Translations under genes and position numbers: made by a program
Source of the DNA: Arthrobacter citreus
Lineage (GTDB): Bacteria; Actinomycetota; Actinomycetes; Actinomycetales; Micrococcaceae
Direction of reading: 5' to 3'
Assembly (NCBI RefSeq): GCF_009192745.1
Contig: NZ_VTFV01000002.1
Span: forward strand, 310,001 to 374,000
DNA: 64,000 bases
In this document: positions 50,983 to 59,823 of the stretch, one piece after another
Position numbering within the stretch: position 1 is the first letter of the stretch
Layout: each line of letters opens with the position of its first letter
Notes under the pieces: model-generated
The model's database searches: none
Told to the model about the DNA's origin: nothing
What the model saw: the letters and a program-made list of their open reading frames with translations, nothing else

Positions 50983-52502
50983 CCACCACACCGTCTGCAC
51001 CGCCGTTCAGCATCGGGTACGGCACCAACGGGTTCACGGACCATCCGCTGCCGGCGGCGCTGGAGCTGCTGCACGAATGTGGCTACGGCGCCGTGGCCCT
51101 CACCCTTGGCCATCCGCACCTGGACCCGTTCGCCCCGGATCTGGATGCCCGCCTCAGCCGGCTGCGCCGCAGGCTCGATGAACTGGATTTCCGGGTGGTG
51201 ATCGAAACCGGAACCAGGTTCCTCTTGAACCCCCGGGAAAAGCACCGTCCGGCGCTGGTTGATGACGACGCCGCGGCCCGCGTGGATTTCCTGCACCGTG
51301 CGGTGGACATCGCAGCAGCGTTGAAGGCCGAATGCGTGTCCTTCTTTTCCGGCATCCTGCCGCCCGGCACCGGTCCTGAAACCGCATGGCACCGTCTCGA
51401 AGAGCGCGTGGGCGAAGTGCTGGGCCATGCTGCGGAGAAGGGGGTTGTGCTGGCGCTTGAACCGGAACCCGGCATGTTCGTGGAGACTGTCGCGCAGGCG
51501 CTTGAGCTCCGGGCCCGGCTCGGTGAGCCGGAAGGGCTCCGGCTCACCGTGGACATTGGACACTGCGTGGTGGTGGAACCTGGCGGGATCCGGGGTGCGC
51601 TGATGGAGGCCGGGCCGCTGCTGGCTAACGTCCAGCTGGATGACATGCGGTCCACTGCACATGAGCACCTGCCGTTCGGGGAGGGGGAGGTCGACCTGCC
51701 GCTGGCCCTTGCCACACTGGCGGAACTGGAATACCGCGGAGTGGCCGCCGTCGAACTCCCCCGGCACTCCTTTGACGCGCCGGGCCTGGCCTCGCGGAGC
51801 ATGGCTGCGCTCCAGGGCGCCTGGCAGGACGTGCAGGCAGAACGCGTGGTGGAACAGTGGCTGCAGCAGGCCGTAGCGCGTGTCGCTGCGGATCCCGGTG
51901 CGCTTCCGGCAGTCTTCGCGTCAGCAGGCCGCAGTGTTGGCCGGAGCCCGCTGAAGCCTGCCGCCGATCCCACGGCAGTGCTGCATGGCAGCAGGAGCGA
52001 CTACGCCCGCAGCGAGTTCCTCCGGCGGCTGGCCGGGTTCCTGACTCCCGCGGAGCTGGCAGAAACTCTGGTGGAGCTTTACAACGGGGGCGACTCCGCA
52101 GAACGGCGCGGAGTGCTCCGGGGTCTGGGAGCGCTGGCCAGCCGCGAGCCGGGTCTTCCTGCTCCGGTGGTCGCGGCGGGCCTGCAGGTGACGGCGGAGG
52201 CGCTCCGGACCAACGAGACCGGACTGGTTGCCGCCGCTGCCGGCCCCTTCGCCGCCGCCCACCTTGACCAGCACAACTGGCGGCATGCAGTCCTGAAACT
52301 CATCTTCATGGGCGTCAGCATTGCCGCCGTGACCGACCTCAGTCACCGTGCCGACGACGAACTGGCGCGCATGGCTGCCGACTTCGCCGCCGAACGGCGG
52401 GCAGCGGGCCGCCCTGTACCGGACGACGTCGTCCTCCTGCTGCGCAGCGCAGCCGGCAGTGCAGCCACCCCCTCCACATCCCTCAAGGAGTCCCAGGCAT
52501 GA
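50979..52502 (+). CDS. eboA: Sugar phosphate isomerase domain fused to EboA domain
   Basis: A 507-residue fusion. Residues about 10-275 form a xylose-isomerase-like TIM barrel (GYGTNGFTDHPLPAALELL, VVIETGTRFLLNPREKHRP, LALEPEPGMFVE, TVDIGHCVVVEPGG, VQLDDMRSTAHEHLPFGEGE). Residues about 340-495 match the EboA domain: LYNGGDSAERRGVLRGLGAL, NWRHAVLKLIFMGVSIAAV and ELARMAADFAAERRAAGRPVPDDV. EboA is normally a separate protein of unknown activity. The fusion predicts that the two act together. Both ends overlap the neighbouring genes by four bases. Confidence 0.85.
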   Translation: MTTTPSAPPFSIGYGTNGFTDHPLPAALELLHECGYGAVALTLGHPHLDPFAPDLDARLSRLRRRLDELDFRVVIETGTRFLLNPREKHRPALVDDDAAARVDFLHRAVDIAAALKAECVSFFSGILPPGTGPETAWHRLEERVGEVLGHAAEKGVVLALEPEPGMFVETVAQALELRARLGEPEGLRLTVDIGHCVVVEPGGIRGALMEAGPLLANVQLDDMRSTAHEHLPFGEGEVDLPLALATLAELEYRGVAAVELPRHSFDAPGLASRSMAALQGAWQDVQAERVVEQWLQQAVARVAADPGALPAVFASAGRSVGRSPLKPAADPTAVLHGSRSDYARSEFLRRLAGFLTPAELAETLVELYNGGDSAERRGVLRGLGALASREPGLPAPVVAAGLQVTAEALRTNETGLVAAAAGPFAAAHLDQHNWRHAVLKLIFMGVSIAAVTDLSHRADDELARMAADFAAERRAAGRPVPDDVVLLLRSAAGSAATPSTSLKESQA

Positions 52503-53377
52503 GAATTTTCGACCCGCACATCCACATGACCAGCCGCACCACCGACGACTACGCGGCGATGTATGAAGCCGGGGTCCGCGCCCTGGTTGAGCCCGCCTTC
52601 TGGCTGGGGCAGCCGCGGACCAGCGTCGGATCCTTCATCGACTACTTCGATGCCCTCCTGGGCTGGGAGCGGTTCAGGGCAGCGCAGTACGGAATCCGGC
52701 ACCACGCGACCATCGCCCTGAATCCCAAGGAAGCGAACGATCCCAGGTGCGTGCCTGTCCTGGATGAGATTCCGCGCTATCTCGCCAAGGAAGGTGTGGT
52801 TGCCGTTGGCGAGATCGGCTTCGATTCAATGACCCCGGCTGAGGACAAGGCGTTCACCAGGCAGCTGGAGCTGGCTGCCGAGCACAACCTCCCGGCACTG
52901 GTGCACACCCCGCACCGGGAGAAACTCCGGGGCACGCAGCGGACACTGGACATAGTCCGGGAGTCGAACCTTGACCCGTCCATGGTTGTGGTCGACCACC
53001 TGAACGAAACCAACGTGGCCATGGTGAAAGACGCGGGCGCCTGGATGGGCTTTTCCATCTACCCGGACACCAAAATGGACGAAGAACGCCTGGTTGCCAT
53101 CCTGCACGAGTACGGAACCGCCCAAGTGCTGGTTAATTCGGCTGCAGACTGGGGCAAATCCGACCCGCTGAAGACAGCGAGCACGGCAAAAGCCATGCTT
53201 GCGGGCGGATTCTCGGAAGAGGACGTGGACCGCGTCCTCTGGCGGAATCCGGTGGAGTTCTACGGCCAAAGCGGCGCCCTGATCCTGGATCCGATTCCCG
53301 GCTTCGACGAAGTGGAACTCGGCGGAGCCGGAGCCACGTTCGAGGGAAACTCGCTGCTGCGGGGGGTCCGTGCCTGA
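52499..53377 (+). CDS. eboB: TatD-family metal-dependent hydrolase (EboB-like)
   Basis: A 292-residue TIM-barrel hydrolase of the TatD type. The metal motif is FDPHIHM (His7, His9), with a Glu in AVGEIGFDS, His in LVHTPHREK, and VVVDHLNETN. An Asp in VNSAADWGKSD completes a typical set. TatD relatives are nucleases or amidohydrolase-like enzymes; the ebo member's substrate is unknown. The start overlaps eboA (ATGA), and the stop overlaps eboE (TGATG). Confidence 0.88.
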   Translation: MRIFDPHIHMTSRTTDDYAAMYEAGVRALVEPAFWLGQPRTSVGSFIDYFDALLGWERFRAAQYGIRHHATIALNPKEANDPRCVPVLDEIPRYLAKEGVVAVGEIGFDSMTPAEDKAFTRQLELAAEHNLPALVHTPHREKLRGTQRTLDIVRESNLDPSMVVVDHLNETNVAMVKDAGAWMGFSIYPDTKMDEERLVAILHEYGTAQVLVNSAADWGKSDPLKTASTAKAMLAGGFSEEDVDRVLWRNPVEFYGQSGALILDPIPGFDEVELGGAGATFEGNSLLRGVRA

Positions 53378-54522
53378 TGCGGCTTTCCTACTGCACCAAC
53401 GTCCATCCGGCAGAGGACCTGGACGGGGTGATCCGCCAGCTTCGTGAATACGCCGGTCCGGTCCGCCGCCGCGCGGGGCTGGACGTCCTGGGCGTGGGGC
53501 TTTGGCTGCCTGCCGGGCTGGCTGGCCGGTTGGCCGACAGTGACACGGATCTGGCACTGCTGCGGGAGGTCCTGTCCGAGCAGGGGCTGCAAATCCATAC
53601 TCTGAATGCGTTTCCCTATGGCGGGTTCCACAATGAGGTAGTCAAGACCGACGTCTACATCCCCACCTGGGCGCAGCGCGAGCGGCTGCAGTACACGCTG
53701 GAGTGCGCCCACGTCCTTGCCGCACTGCTTCCCGACGGCGTTCCCGGGTCCATTTCCACGCTGCCGCTGGCCTGGCGCACTCCCTGGGGCAGGGAGAACG
53801 ACGAGGCAGCCGTGCGAGCGTTCGCCATCCTGTCCGACGGGCTCAGGACGCTGAAGGAGTACACCGGGAAAACGGTCCGGATCGCCGTGGAACCTGAACC
53901 GGGCTGTGTCCTGGATACCGTCTCGGATGTCACCGCGTGGCTCGCAGCCGGGGTCCCTCGAGGGATTGATCCCGAGTACATCGGCCTGTGCGTCGACACC
54001 TGCCACCTGGCAGTCTCCTTCGCGGACCCGGCGGCGGCCGTCCGGGGCATCGGAACGGCCGGCCTGCGCGTCGTGAAGGTCCAGGCATCCGCCGCACTGC
54101 ACGTGTCCGCGCCCTCCGGAAACTCGGCCCGCCGTGCGCTCGAAGCGTTCGCGGAGCCGAGGTACCTGCACCAGGTCAGGGAACTGGAGCCCGGCGGAAC
54201 GGTCCTGATGGCGGACGACCTGCCGCAGGCGCTCGGCGAGCTTCCGGGCAGGGGGCCATGGCGGATCCATTTCCACATGCCGCTGCACCTGGTGCCGGAG
54301 CATCCCCTGGAGACGACGGCAGATGTGCTCCAAGCGGCCGTGGCCGAAGTGAGCACCCTGCCGTACGCGGAGGACGTGCACCTGGACATCGAAACGTACA
54401 CCTGGAGCGTCCTGCCCGGGAACCACACGGACCTGGTTGAAGGGATTTCCGGGGAGATCGCCTGGGCGCAATCCCATCTGCTGGCCCACGCTCGGTCCTG
54501 GCCCGCGTTGCCCCAAACCTAA
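53377..54522 (+). CDS. eboE: EboE, metabolite traffic/isomerase-like TIM-barrel protein
   Basis: A 381-residue protein. LSYCTNVHPAEDLDGVI, IHTLNAFPYGGFHNEVVK followed by TDVYIPTW, VRIAVEPEPGCVLDTV and IGLCVDTCHLAVSFADP are diagnostic of EboE. FHMPLHLV and HLDIETYTWSVLP also fit. The fold is xylose-isomerase-like, with several conserved His, Glu and Asp for metals. In cyanobacteria the ebo genes are linked to delivery of a scytonemin precursor to the periplasm; the chemistry of EboE is unsettled. It follows eboB without a gap and lies nine bases before eboF. Confidence 0.92.
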   Translation: MRLSYCTNVHPAEDLDGVIRQLREYAGPVRRRAGLDVLGVGLWLPAGLAGRLADSDTDLALLREVLSEQGLQIHTLNAFPYGGFHNEVVKTDVYIPTWAQRERLQYTLECAHVLAALLPDGVPGSISTLPLAWRTPWGRENDEAAVRAFAILSDGLRTLKEYTGKTVRIAVEPEPGCVLDTVSDVTAWLAAGVPRGIDPEYIGLCVDTCHLAVSFADPAAAVRGIGTAGLRVVKVQASAALHVSAPSGNSARRALEAFAEPRYLHQVRELEPGGTVLMADDLPQALGELPGRGPWRIHFHMPLHLVPEHPLETTADVLQAAVAEVSTLPYAEDVHLDIETYTWSVLPGNHTDLVEGISGEIAWAQSHLLAHARSWPALPQT

Positions 54523-54531
54523 GGAGAGCCC

Positions 54532-55932
54532 TTGAAACCGGTATTGCTGCTCGACGTCGTGGGACTCACGGGACAGTCACTGCGCCACATGCCCCATTTG
54601 TCCAGGCTCGCTGCCGGGGGATGGTCGTCCGAACTGGCCACCGTCCTTCCGGCGGTGACCTGCACTGTGCAGTCCACCATGCTGACCGGCCTGCCGCCGT
54701 CCGAGCACGGGATTGTTGGCAACGGCTGGTACTTCCGTGAACTCGGGGAAGTGTTCCTCTGGCGCCAGCACAACAAGCTGGTCAGCGGGGAGAAAATCTG
54801 GGAGAGCGCCCGCCGCAAGGAACCGGACTACCGGGCAGGCAACGTCTGCTGGTGGTACGCCATGGGCATGTCCACGGACCTGACGGTCACGCCCCGCCCG
54901 ATTTACCACGCGGACGGCAGGAAATCCCCGGATGCGTACATCCGGCCCTCGGAACTGCATGACGAACTGGTGGCCAGGTTCGGCGAGTTTCCGCTGTTCC
55001 AGTACTGGGGGCCCACTGCGGCCATCGCGTCGACCCAGTGGATTGCGGAGTCCACCAGGCACATCATGCGGACCCAGGCACCCGACCTCCTGATGGCCTA
55101 CCTGCCGCACCTCGACTACGACCTCCAGCGCTTTGGGCCCAGCCATCCCCGGGCAGCCGCCGCGGCCGCAGAACTCGACGCCGCACTGGTTCCGCTGCTG
55201 GGGGAGGCCGTGTCCCGCGGATACGCGGTGATAGCCGTATCTGAATACGGCATTGAAGAGGCGCACCTGCCGGTGGACATCAACCGCGTCCTGCGCAGGG
55301 AGGGCCTGCTGGAGGTCTATGTGCAGGACGGAAAAGAGCAGCTGGACACGTGGACGTCCCGCGCCTTTGCGGTTGCGGATCACCAGGTGGCACATGTTTA
55401 CGTTTCGAACCCCGGTGACGTCGCCCGGACGGCCGCGATCCTGAAGGAAACCAGCGGAGTTGACGAAGTCCTGGACCGGAACGCGCAGGCGAAGTACGGG
55501 CTGGACCATGAGCGGTCCGGTGAGCTGGTGGTGATTGCCGAGCCCGGCGCCTGGTTTACCTACTATTTCTGGCTGGACGATGCACGTGCGCCCGAGTACG
55601 CGCGCGGCGTGGACATCCACAGGAAGCCCGGCTACGACCCGAGTGAGCTGTTCTTCAACCCGGAGGACCGGCTGGCCAAGGCCAAGGCCGGCCTGAACCT
55701 GGTGCGGAAGAAGGCAGGCCTGCGCTACGCCATGAGTACGGTGCCGCTCGACGCCCGCCATGTGCGCGGTACCCACGGCCGGCTTCCGGGGTCCCGGGAG
55801 AGCACGCCGCTGGTCATCTCTTCCGAGCAGGCCATGCCGCCGTTCGCCGAAGAACTGATGCGGCTCGGGAAACAGATTCCGGCAGCCGCGGTGAAATCGC
55901 TTGTGCTGCAGACCCAGGGGTTGCCTGAATGA
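54532..55932 (+). CDS. eboF: Type I phosphodiesterase/nucleotide pyrophosphatase family (EboF-like)
   Basis: A 466-residue alkaline-phosphatase-superfamily protein. LLLDVVGLT holds the first metal Asp and PAVTCTVQSTMLTG the nucleophile (Thr43 likely). PPSEHGIVGNGWYFRE, YLPHLDYDLQRFGP and AVADHQVAHVYV (His ligand) complete the pattern. It should cleave a phosphodiester or pyrophosphate, perhaps releasing a product from a nucleotide or prenyl phosphate carrier. TTG start with AAGGAGAG. No signal peptide is seen, so action is probably cytoplasmic. It is the last gene of the operon, followed by a hairpin. Confidence 0.9.
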   Translation: MKPVLLLDVVGLTGQSLRHMPHLSRLAAGGWSSELATVLPAVTCTVQSTMLTGLPPSEHGIVGNGWYFRELGEVFLWRQHNKLVSGEKIWESARRKEPDYRAGNVCWWYAMGMSTDLTVTPRPIYHADGRKSPDAYIRPSELHDELVARFGEFPLFQYWGPTAAIASTQWIAESTRHIMRTQAPDLLMAYLPHLDYDLQRFGPSHPRAAAAAAELDAALVPLLGEAVSRGYAVIAVSEYGIEEAHLPVDINRVLRREGLLEVYVQDGKEQLDTWTSRAFAVADHQVAHVYVSNPGDVARTAAILKETSGVDEVLDRNAQAKYGLDHERSGELVVIAEPGAWFTYYFWLDDARAPEYARGVDIHRKPGYDPSELFFNPEDRLAKAKAGLNLVRKKAGLRYAMSTVPLDARHVRGTHGRLPGSRESTPLVISSEQAMPPFAEELMRLGKQIPAAAVKSLVLQTQGLPE

Positions 55933-55970
55933 CGCCGAACTGACTTTCGCTCTGCATACAACAAACTGCC

Positions 55971-56003
55971 GATAGGCCTCTGTGTCGCCCTCGGCCTATT
56001 TTG
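55971..56003 (+). terminator. Terminator after the ebo-type operon
   Basis: Stem ATAGGCC/GGCCTAT, with the right arm running into TTTTG. It lies about 40 bases after the eboF stop. Confidence 0.65.
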
Positions 56004-56156
56004 CTCCGCCCTTGTATTCCGGGAGTTGTAGAAAGTTTTTAGAAAGGAGGCCTTTGTTTTTTCAAACCACTAGCGGTTCCTGAAAGCCTCAATTAGCGTT
56101 CTATCTGACCTGACTCCGGCTGGTCCGGGTCCTCAATGGCGAGAAGAGAGAGAGCG

Positions 56157-58352
56157 ATGACAGTCAAAAGACACGGGTTAGCGCAATCACCCGGGCATCA
56201 GGCGGATGCCAAAACCTCCGCCAGGCGTACACGGCGGACCGGGGCAGCACTTGCACTGGCCGCGCTGATGGCAGTTTCCCTGGCAGCAGTTCCGGCGCAG
56301 GCTAAACCGAAGCCCGCTCCGCCCACAGCCCCGCCGGACTCCGCGTTCCAGAAGGTGACGCTTAATGACTACCCGGGCGAGCCCGTTGACCTTGCCGTGC
56401 TCCCCAACAGCGACGTCCTGCACACCACCCGCCAGGGCGAAGTGTGGCTCAATGACGCCGAGTCCGGTCTGAACACCCTGGCCGCAACGGTGGACGTCTA
56501 TGAGCATGACGAAGAAGGCCTGCAGAGCATTGCCGTTGACCCGAACTTCGGAAAGAAGGGCAACAACTGGGTCTACATGTACTACTCCCCGCCGCTGGAC
56601 ACGCCGGTGGATGACCCCGCTACACCGGGCATCAACGAGGGCGATGCGCCAACAACCGGCACGGCTGAGGACTTTGAGCCGTTCAAGGGATATCTCCAGC
56701 TCTCACGGTTCCAGTTCGATGGAAGCACCATCAACATGGACAGTGAACAGCGGATGCTGCAGGTCCCGGTGGACCGCGGAACCTGCTGCCACGTCGGCGG
56801 AGATATTGTTTTCGACGCCAAGGGCAACCTGTATCTCTCCACGGGTGACGACACCAACCCCTTCTCCTCCGGAGGCTACACTCCGATCGATGAGCGGCCG
56901 GAAGTCAACCCGGCGTTCGATGCGCAGCGCACTTCCGCGAACACGAACGACCTCCGCGGAAAGGTGCTTCGCATAACCCCCACGAAGGACGGCGGCTACA
57001 CGATTCCGAAGGGCAACCTCTTCGCTCCGGGAACACCGCTGACGCGTCCCGAGATTTATGTGATGGGGCTCCGCAATCCGTTCCGCATTGAATTGAACCA
57101 AAAGACCGGTGAGCTCTTTATTGGGGACTACTCTCCCGACGCCGGCACGGCGGACCCGCTGAGGGGCCCGGCTGGAACCGGCAAGTGGGCAGTGGTCACC
57201 GAACCGTCCAACTACGGATGGCCGTACTGCGCCACGGCCGAGCTGCCGTACGTGGACTACGACTTTGCCACGGGAACGTCCGGAGAACCGTTCAACTGCG
57301 CTGCGCCCGTGAACGAGTCGCCCAACAACACCGGGATGCGCGAGCTGCCGCCGGTGGCACAGCCCCAGGTCTGGTACTCCTACGGGCCGTCTCCGGAGTT
57401 CCCGGAACTTGGAACCGGCGGAATCGGTCCCATGGCCGGTCCGGTCTACCACTTCGACAAGAAGGCCAGCAAGGGACGGGCGCCCGTTGCCTGGCCCGAG
57501 TACTACGACGGAAAGTCCTTCCTGTACGAGTGGACCCGCGACTACATCAAGGCCATGACCACCAAGGGCGGCGCGCTCGTCTCCATTGAAGACGTTGTGG
57601 ATTCCCTCATCGTGGACAACCCCATGGACATGGAGTTCGGCCCCAACGGTGCGCTCTACGTGCTGGAATACGGCGACGGGTACTTTGGCGAGAACCCGGA
57701 CGCCCAGCTCTCCCGCATCGACTTCATTGGCGAGGGCGGAAACCACACGCCGGTCGCCGTTGCCACCGGCACCCCCACAGTGGGCATGTCACCGCTCACC
57801 GTCCAGTTCTCCAGTGCGGGAACCACGGACGCGGACGGCGACAGGCTGCGTTACGCCTGGGACTTCAACTCCGATGGAGTGGTGGACTCGCGCGAGCCCA
57901 ATCCCACCTACACCTACGGGGAAATCGGAACGTACACGGCGAACCTCCAGGTGACAGACCAGGGCGGGAAGCACCGGGGCAAGTACTCCTCGGCAGAGGT
58001 GTTCATTGAAGTGGGCAACCAGGCGCCGGTGGTGGAGTTCGTGACTCCCGTTGCCGGACAGTCCTTCCAGTTCGGTGACACTGTCAGCTACGAAGTCCGG
58101 GTGACGGATGACCAGCCGGTTGACTGCTCGCGTGTCCAGGTGACCTACATCCTGGGCCATGACAACCACGGCCACCCGCAGACCACCACCACCGGCTGCA
58201 CCGGATCCATCGTCACCACAGTGCCTGAGGGGCATGATCCCGCTACCGACAATCTGTCGGGCGTTTTCAGCGCCTCCTACACTGACTCGGGCGACGGCGG
58301 CACAGGTCCGCTCACGGGAACCGCGGAAGTTGTGCTGGTCCCCGGCAACTAA
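56157..58352 (+). CDS. Secreted PQQ-type sugar (glucose/sorbosone) dehydrogenase with PKD domain
   Basis: A 731-residue secreted protein. The N-terminus has basic residues, then a hydrophobic stretch (AALALAALMAVSLAAVPAQA) as a Sec-type signal. Residues about 60-510 form a GSDH-type beta-propeller (GEPVDLAVLPNSDVLHTTRQGEVWL, DEEGLQSIAVDPNF, RGTCCHVGGDIVFD, VMGLRNPFRIELNQKTGELFIGDYSPDA). A PKD domain follows (VQFSSAGTTDADGDRLRYAWDF), then a C-terminal beta domain. It oxidises or binds an extracellular sugar; the propeller may need PQQ. GAGAGAG precedes the ATG. Together with the Tat-exported isomerase it brackets the ebo-type operon. Confidence 0.9.
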   Translation: MTVKRHGLAQSPGHQADAKTSARRTRRTGAALALAALMAVSLAAVPAQAKPKPAPPTAPPDSAFQKVTLNDYPGEPVDLAVLPNSDVLHTTRQGEVWLNDAESGLNTLAATVDVYEHDEEGLQSIAVDPNFGKKGNNWVYMYYSPPLDTPVDDPATPGINEGDAPTTGTAEDFEPFKGYLQLSRFQFDGSTINMDSEQRMLQVPVDRGTCCHVGGDIVFDAKGNLYLSTGDDTNPFSSGGYTPIDERPEVNPAFDAQRTSANTNDLRGKVLRITPTKDGGYTIPKGNLFAPGTPLTRPEIYVMGLRNPFRIELNQKTGELFIGDYSPDAGTADPLRGPAGTGKWAVVTEPSNYGWPYCATAELPYVDYDFATGTSGEPFNCAAPVNESPNNTGMRELPPVAQPQVWYSYGPSPEFPELGTGGIGPMAGPVYHFDKKASKGRAPVAWPEYYDGKSFLYEWTRDYIKAMTTKGGALVSIEDVVDSLIVDNPMDMEFGPNGALYVLEYGDGYFGENPDAQLSRIDFIGEGGNHTPVAVATGTPTVGMSPLTVQFSSAGTTDADGDRLRYAWDFNSDGVVDSREPNPTYTYGEIGTYTANLQVTDQGGKHRGKYSSAEVFIEVGNQAPVVEFVTPVAGQSFQFGDTVSYEVRVTDDQPVDCSRVQVTYILGHDNHGHPQTTTTGCTGSIVTTVPEGHDPATDNLSGVFSASYTDSGDGGTGPLTGTAEVVLVPGN

Positions 58353-58399
58353 GGCCGCAGGCTGCATCAACAGGACCGACCTATAAATAAGGAACAGGA

Positions 58400-58439
58400 A
58401 AAGGACCCCTGCGCCGGGAAACCGGTGCAGGGGTCCTTC
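58400..58439. terminator. Bidirectional terminator between sugar dehydrogenase and second ROK gene
   Basis: Stem AAGGACCCCTGC/GCAGGGGTCCTT (58401-58412, 58427-58438) with the GC-rich inner part GCCGGGAAACCGGT. It lies between convergent genes. Confidence 0.8.
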
Positions 58440-58461
58440 GCTGTGGGGCAGCAGAGGGCCG

Positions 58462-59697
58462 TTACTGGGCTGCCGGCCGCTGCAGGAAACCGGCCGGGTC
58501 CGCCAGGAGCGGTTCGAAAACCAGCTCCGCGGCTCCTATCAGGATGGGGTCGTCGCCCAGCGGAGCAAGCTCGATCCTCACGTTTTCCCATGGCCCGCGG
58601 GTTCCGGAGCCGGCCAGCGCTTCTTCCAGGGCCCCCGGTGCCGCCCGGACCAGGATGCGAAGGAAACCGCCCAGGACTACCACTGAGGGGTTGATAAGGC
58701 TCATCACCGATTTCAGGCCCACTGCCAGCAGCCCGATTTGCTGCTGGATGACCGAGCGCAGCCGCTCGTTGGCGGACCCGTCCCGGAGTTTCTCCAGGAG
58801 TGCTTCCTCAAGGTCTTCGATTTCGCCGGACGGCAGGCCCACCGCCTCAATCAAAGCCGCCCTGGTGACCTCCGCTTCCAGGCAGCCGAAGGAACCGCAG
58901 GTACAGGCCGCTCCGCCGGTGCGTACGTGGGTGTGCCCAAGCTGTCCGGCAAATCCGGTGGCCCCGCGGATCAGGCGGCCGTCGCTGATGACGCCGCCGC
59001 CGATTCCGCTGGCCCCGCCGTACAGGTACACCAGGTCTGCCACGCCCCGCCCGGCACCAAACGCGGCTTGGGCGCGGGCGCCCACAACGGCGTCGTTCGC
59101 TGTGAAAACCGGCAGCCCCATGGCCTCGCCCAGGCGGGAGCTCAACGGTTCGTCCTGCCATCCCAGGTGCGGCGCGTCGATGACTGTTCCGTCATCAGGG
59201 CGCACCAGCCCGGGTATCGCCAGGCCCACGCCCATGACCCGGTGGCCGTCCGGCAGGGAGGTGCGCATGCCCGCGTAGATGGCGGACACGATGTTGACCA
59301 CCTCAACCCCGGACGGTGCCCGGACAGTATGGAAACGGACAGTATTAACGATGTGCCCGCCGAGCGAGACCAGGGCGACGCTGACGACGTCGACATCCGG
59401 GTTGACGGCCAGCGCCAGGGCGGCGGGGCTTGGCTCGATCATGATGCTGGGGCGGCCGTGCTGCTGCGCTGGATCCAGGTCGCTTTCAACGGCCAGGCCC
59501 AGCTGGGACAGCTCACCGACCAGGGCCGCAATCGTGGAACGGTTCAACCCGGTGGTGCGGGTGAGCTGGGCACGGGAAATCCCGCCGGTGGAGTGGACAA
59601 GCTGCAGGACAGTCGAGAGATTGTGCTGGCGGCTTGAATCCCGGTTGCTGCCCAGATACGTGCGGGCAGGGGTCCTGCCCAAGGCTGAGTCAGTCAT
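58462..59697 (-). CDS. ROK-family transcriptional regulator
   Basis: A 411-residue ROK repressor. The HTH is GGISRAQLTRTTGLNRSTIAALVGELSQLGL. The kinase-like body has the zinc site CTCGSFGCLE preceded by GQLGHTHVRTGG, GASGIGGGVI and LINPSVVVLGGF. It is distinct from the ROK protein at 47315. It lies just downstream of the polyprenyl synthase gene on the same strand, and may control the adjacent sugar importer or dehydrogenase. The ATG at 59697 is chosen over a start five codons upstream. No clear ribosome site. Confidence 0.9.
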   Translation of the reverse strand: MTDSALGRTPARTYLGSNRDSSRQHNLSTVLQLVHSTGGISRAQLTRTTGLNRSTIAALVGELSQLGLAVESDLDPAQQHGRPSIMIEPSPAALALAVNPDVDVVSVALVSLGGHIVNTVRFHTVRAPSGVEVVNIVSAIYAGMRTSLPDGHRVMGVGLAIPGLVRPDDGTVIDAPHLGWQDEPLSSRLGEAMGLPVFTANDAVVGARAQAAFGAGRGVADLVYLYGGASGIGGGVISDGRLIRGATGFAGQLGHTHVRTGGAACTCGSFGCLEAEVTRAALIEAVGLPSGEIEDLEEALLEKLRDGSANERLRSVIQQQIGLLAVGLKSVMSLINPSVVVLGGFLRILVRAAPGALEEALAGSGTRGPWENVRIELAPLGDDPILIGAAELVFEPLLADPAGFLQRPAAQ

Positions 59698-59804
59698 TCG
59701 GCACGGCCGCATTCCACGCAGACATATTCTTCCCCCGTAGTAGGTCCTTCTGGCGGACGGGCCAGAACCGGACTAGTTTCCCATAGTATTCCCGCTCCAG
59801 GCCG

Positions 59805-59821
59805 CCGTCCGCGGCGGACGG
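59805..59821 (-). terminator. Hairpin after the polyprenyl synthase gene
   Basis: CCGTCCGC-G-GCGGACGG sits two bases after the stop codon. There is no T-run, so it may only be a partial terminator or an mRNA-stabilising end. Confidence 0.4.
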
Positions 59822-59823
59822 GC

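Noticed and set aside
56030-56100. Possible riboswitch or terminator upstream of the sugar dehydrogenase
   Set aside because: AAAGG-AGG-CCTTT followed by T's is a very weak hairpin, and no known riboswitch pattern is recognisable.
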